This document shows positions 60,501 through 64,000 of a stretch of DNA of 64,000 bases, piece by piece. How positions within the stretch are numbered: position 1 is the stretch's first letter; each line of letters opens with the position of its first letter. The position numbers and the translations under genes were made by a program. The notes beneath the pieces were generated by a model. That model made no database searches and had not been told where the DNA came from. It saw nothing but the letters and a program-made list of their open reading frames with translations. The DNA comes from Circinella minor (Eukaryota; Mucoromycota; Mucoromycetes; Mucorales; Lichtheimiaceae). The stretch is taken from assembly GCA_016758965.1 (NCBI GenBank), contig JAEPRB010000195.1, positions 1 to 64,000 on the forward strand. Reading direction: 5' to 3'.

Positions 60501-63500
60501 GTTATTATTAGATGCATTATCTATTCGTGACCTTGATGATGGACGAATAGAATTAGGTGTTCATATTGCTGATGTCAGTTATTTTGTAAAAGAAAATTCA
60601 CTGACAGATCTGGAAGCAAGATCAAGGTATTAATAAGTCCAATAATAAAAGTCTTATATGTAGAAAAAAAAATGCTAATATAATTTATTACAAACAAACA
60701 AAATTGTAGAGGTACTACGGTTTATTTGGCTGATCGTCGTTTTGATATGTTACCCTCTGTACTCAGTGAAAAAGTTTGTTCACTTCGTGGTGATGTTGAT
60801 CGTTATGCTGGTAAGATCATAGTTATTTTTGTTATTGTAAAACAACGACAAAGAAAAAAAAAGTAAAATAGTAATTATATAAACTAAAACACACATGTAA
60901 ATGTATTTAAAAGTATCTGTCTTGTGGACTTTGGATAGTAAAACTCTCCAAGTTTTGGATACATGGTTTGGAAGAACATTAATTCGTTCAAGTTGTGAAA
61001 TGGAATATGAACAAGCTCAACAATTACTTGATGGTGAATCTGTTGCAACAAATCTAAGTATGAATAAATAGTAATTGTTTGACTAACAAATCAAGAAGAA
61101 AGTAGACCTAATATTAACAAACGATTGTGTTATTTTAAAAAGGTACATCATTATCAAAAAAATTAAAACCATCCGTCGTAAAGCTTGCTACTGTTTTAAG
61201 GGCAATGAGGGTAATGATTTTTTTTTTTACAACTTTTTAACTCTCTCCAACCTCCATCTCTCCTTCGATGGCGTTGTTCATTTGATACTAACTTTAATTA
61301 TGGTAATGATTTGCTTTATTATTCTTAGCGACAACGTTTAGCTAAAGGTGCTCTCGAATTAGAAAGCAGTAACGAAGTTAAATTCAAGATTGGCGATAAC
61401 CATAGCGTTACTGATATAAATATCCTTTTTTTGTTATTTTTGTATACTAATCTAACAATCTTATTTCAAAACTTTAATGAATGTGATCCTTAACACCCTC
61501 TTTTTTTTGAATTTTTTTTTCATCACTTCCCAAGGATGGTTTAGAAATTCATGGCTTAGTAGCAGAAGCAATGATCATGGCTAATTCATATGTTGGAAAA
61601 CGTATTTATGATGGATTTAAAGATGCAGCTATTTTACGTCGACATCCACCACCAAATGCTGGTCAATTTGAAATGTTAGTTAAAGCTGCCGAAAGCAAGG
61701 TAATTTATGATGATGATGATGATGTTTTTTTTTGGGGGGTGAGGCGGAGAAGATAGGAAGGGTGCTATTGATGGATGAACGTGGTTACTAATGAAGTAAA
61801 AAAAAAATTTATTCTAAATTACTACCAGGGATTTCCCGTTGATTTTTCATCCAATCGAGCACTTGCCATTTCATTGGAAAGAATTGTGAAGAATAGTGCT
61901 GGAGATCCAGAAATTGCTCGATTAATGAAAACTATGGCAACAGTTGCTATGAATGAAGCAGGGTAAGGAAAAAAAAAGGAATGACCATAAAGAATGATGT
62001 ATCCCTTTATAACAAAACATTATCACTATTTAGATATATTTCATCTGGACATTATGTTGTTGATGAATACTTTCATTATGGTCTTGCACTCGAGTTCTAT
62101 ACTCATTTTACAGTATGTATTTTCATAAAATAACAAATTTCTTTTTTTTTTATCTATTATTATAATTACATATCCATATTTTAAAAACTATTCTCGACTA
62201 ATCTTTTTTTTTTGCCTCTTCATTAGTCACCTATTCGAAGATATGCAGACATTGTTGCTCATCGTCAATTATTGATGTGTGTAGAAGATGAAGTCGCTAT
62301 TTTAGATCGTCAAAAAAAGGGAACATCAATGACGCAGGATAGTAAAGTAAACGATATTTGTGATCATCTTAACCTTAAATCACGAGAATCCAAGTTTGCC
62401 CAAAGAGTAAGTAATAACTACAACAAAGAAAAATATTTTCTCCCTCCTCCCAATTAGAATATGATAATCATGGTGATGATGATGAACAAAAAAAATTAAC
62501 CTTATTTTTCATAATTTCAATTAATTTTTCACATATAAACTTAGGATTCAACTGAATTATTTCAAAGTCTATATGTACTACAACATGTGAGTTTCTTTTT
62601 TTGTTAAAAATGTACATCTGTGGGCAGTGTGAGGGTGGTGTGAGTTTCTTTTTTTGGGAAGATAAGAAAAAAATTAGATTAGACTTGTCATTGAGTAAAA
62701 TAATAAATAACTTTACTGTCTAACCTTATTTTATTTTTTGGGTATTTAATTATCTATTTTAATATAGACAACCAATGGTAATCCATTGATTGAAAGTGGT
62801 GTCATCGCCGAGATTAGGTCTAATGGATTTTATGTTTTTATTCCCAGGTAAATAATTATATAATTTAGACAATGACATAGTTTTATGTGAAAAAAAAAAA
62901 ATAATTAAACTCGCTTCTTTACTTCTTAGGCTTGGATTGAAAGGACCTGTTTTTCTCATGGATAAACATGGTCAACCAGCTGTACCATTATCTTTACAAT
63001 CTGGAAATTCCGATCACGGTACTGTAATTCTATAACTTAAAACAATATATATGCCCATGTGGGTTCAAATGACCATAAAAAGAGATTTATTAACTTCTCC
63101 GGTTTACTTTTTTTTATATATTTATAACAGACGAAGAATATTTATCCAATTGTACAATTGACGTATCCATCCCAACCAATATTTCAGTTCAAGCAGCTAC
63201 ACTTCCACATCCGATCCAATTTAATTTATTTGATCATGTACGCGTATCACTTAAATTACGAAAGTCTCATGCACATAGACATATGGTCTATATGACATTG
63301 ATTGATCTTGAACATACAAAAGTAGAGAAATCTATACCTATCATGTCAAAAGATATATTGATGAAAACTGTGATGGAATCTTTCAATAATGACGACAAAG
63401 AAGAAATAGAAGATATTGATGATATCGAAACAGGAAGAGAAGTTGGAGGAGAAAAAATAGCCATGTCAAAACAAGAGATCGAAACAAGACGACAATTAAA

Positions 63501-63603
63501 AAAGAGTACAAAACAACAAGGAAACATGTATGATTTCTTGGAACAATTTCGAAAAATGTCAATAGCTGCATGTAGTTATGTCGATAACACAACCACAAAT
63601 TAA
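57502..63603 (+). CDS. DIS3L: DIS3L-type exosome 3'-5' exoribonuclease (RNB family)
   Basis: 1097 aa, 24 exons: 57502-57589, 57680-57828, 58092-58169, 58297-58740, 58827-58989, 59157-59249, 59367-59604, 59746-59792, 59882-60027, 60189-60235, 60387-60418, 60512-60626, 60710-60810, 60914-61057, 61143-61210, 61329-61419, 61527-61699, 61829-61962, 62034-62112, 62227-62406, 62545-62586, 62768-62847, 62930-63018, 63131-63603. The order is PIN, two cold-shock domains, RNB, S1. [24 protein letters not shown] and [15 protein letters not shown] follow animal DIS3L rather than DIS3. The RNB centre has all four Asp in [14 protein letters not shown] (500, 506, 508, 509), plus [20 protein letters not shown]-domain acidic residues look replaced, so it should be an exonuclease only, on the cytoplasmic exosome. 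One intron is GC-AG and one AT-AC. Confidence 0.94.
57829..58091 (+). other. GC-AG intron in the DIS3L gene
   Basis: The donor is TCG|GCAAGT, the acceptor AATAG|ATT. Splicing here gives [17 protein letters not shown], the same length as the animal DIS3L alignment (YVIPDWKVVQDYLEILE). Using the nearby GTAATA instead breaks the frame. GC donors with otherwise perfect match to U1 are a known minority class. Confidence 0.8.
61420..61526 (+). other. AT-AC intron with U12-type signals in the DIS3L gene
   Basis: The intron starts ATATCCTTTT, the U12-dependent donor consensus. It holds TCCTTAAC (61487-61494), the U12 branch-point consensus, and ends CAC before TTCCCAAGG. Length is 107 nt, branch to 3' end about 33 nt. 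Joining the exons gives [20 protein letters not shown], which matches the animal DIS3L segment around LIPKQPLEVHETVAECM. No GT-AG alternative keeps both frame and conserved residues. Confidence 0.85.
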
Positions 63604-64000
63604 AGATCATCATATCATTATGTACATAATAAGTATAATATATCAAAGGTTAAACAGTTTTATCAATTGTCACAAATATTTTAATGTAGTAGATCATGTT
63701 GTGCTTAACAAACACATATTTTGTCTTATCAAATAATTCTGAAAAGTTAATGATGCATTTCATACAAAAAAGAAAAAAAGAAATGCGACAGGATACATTC
63801 GTCAACAAGTAACAACCATCTTGCATATCTTACCATTGTTATCATAATTCAGATGATTTATCTTTTTAAGATTAAGCCATACAAAATTAAAATAAAGTAG
63901 AAAATTTTCTGCTTTACTTGTTCATTATATGCATGATATTCGTGACACTTCTTCATAGGACGATATTTTGAGGGCCTCATATCGTTGCAGAAGAAAGTTC
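63604..64000. other. 3' flank of the DIS3L gene
   Basis: AT-rich DNA to the window end with no recognisable gene. It presumably contains the DIS3L 3' UTR. Confidence 0.5.

Noticed and set aside
63060..63072. GGTTCAAAT resembling a tRNA T loop
   Set aside because: It lies in the last intron of the DIS3L gene and no matching stems were found.

Overview
The window looks like nuclear DNA of an early-diverging filamentous fungus, most likely Mucoromycota (Mucorales-like). The reasons are a very AT-rich sequence full of long A/T homopolymers, many short introns (mostly 50-200 nt, GT-AG), fungal families (two Zn2Cys6 regulators, an Rsc4-like bromodomain protein, SPX-EXS Syg1, a ThrE/Prm10-type membrane protein) and families that the well-studied ascomycete yeasts lack (AIG1-type GTPase, DIS3L-type exonuclease). 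I cannot name the genus. Gene models were built by hand: exon phases were summed and every complete multi-exon model given below has a length divisible by three, except the gene at 22412-23514, which needs a 2-nt exon.

Layout: 1-165 (-) fragment of the condensin ATPase SMC4, directly after a heat-shock-factor gene (245-1459, -). 1460-5437 has no recognisable gene. 5438-8364 (+) GH31 glycosidase of the sulfoquinovosidase type. 8930-10100 (-) AIG1 GTPase. 11434-12747 (+) F-box-like/EF-hand protein. 12915-13888 (+) dynactin p25 (DCTN5). 14161-17641 (+) secreted subtilase. 18707-22311 (+) bromodomain-ankyrin-bromodomain Rsc4-like protein. 22412-23514 (-) unknown protein. 23764-26366 (-) ThrE/Prm10-like membrane protein, divergent from the Zn2Cys6 regulator at 27485-29870 (+). 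30350-30997 (-) unknown. 32432-32922 (-) small Cys/His protein. 33535-34820 (+) CtIP/Sae2/Ctp1 end-resection factor. 34821-40172 is a gene-poor stretch with a candidate degenerate DNA transposon and a 26-copy minisatellite. 40173-43340 (+) second Zn2Cys6 regulator. 44678-46346 (+) alpha-tubulin. 46347-48425 is gene-poor. 48426-48896 (-) small TPR-like protein. 49217-50596 (-) F-box/LRR protein. 50750-51528 (+) likely Sfr1/Mei5 recombination mediator. 51807-56447 (-) SPX-EXS (Syg1/XPR1) phosphate exporter, divergent from 57502-63603 (+), a DIS3L-type exosome exonuclease.

This is ordinary eukaryotic gene space without operons, and the genes do not form one pathway. Two loci (CtIP, Sfr1-like) belong to homologous recombination, two to chromatin/chromosome structure (Rsc4-like, SMC4 fragment), two to the microtubule system (alpha-tubulin, dynactin p25) and two to probable ubiquitin ligase adaptors. 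The strongest unusual signal is an AT-AC intron with U12-type donor and branch-point sequences in the DIS3L gene, which also carries a GC-AG intron. Other notable points are the HSF/SMC4 junction, a candidate 2-nt micro-exon, a Ser in place of the sulfonate-binding Tyr in the GH31 enzyme, a minisatellite with a 42-bp higher-order period, and a perfect CGG-N3-CCG palindrome upstream of a Zn2Cys6 gene.
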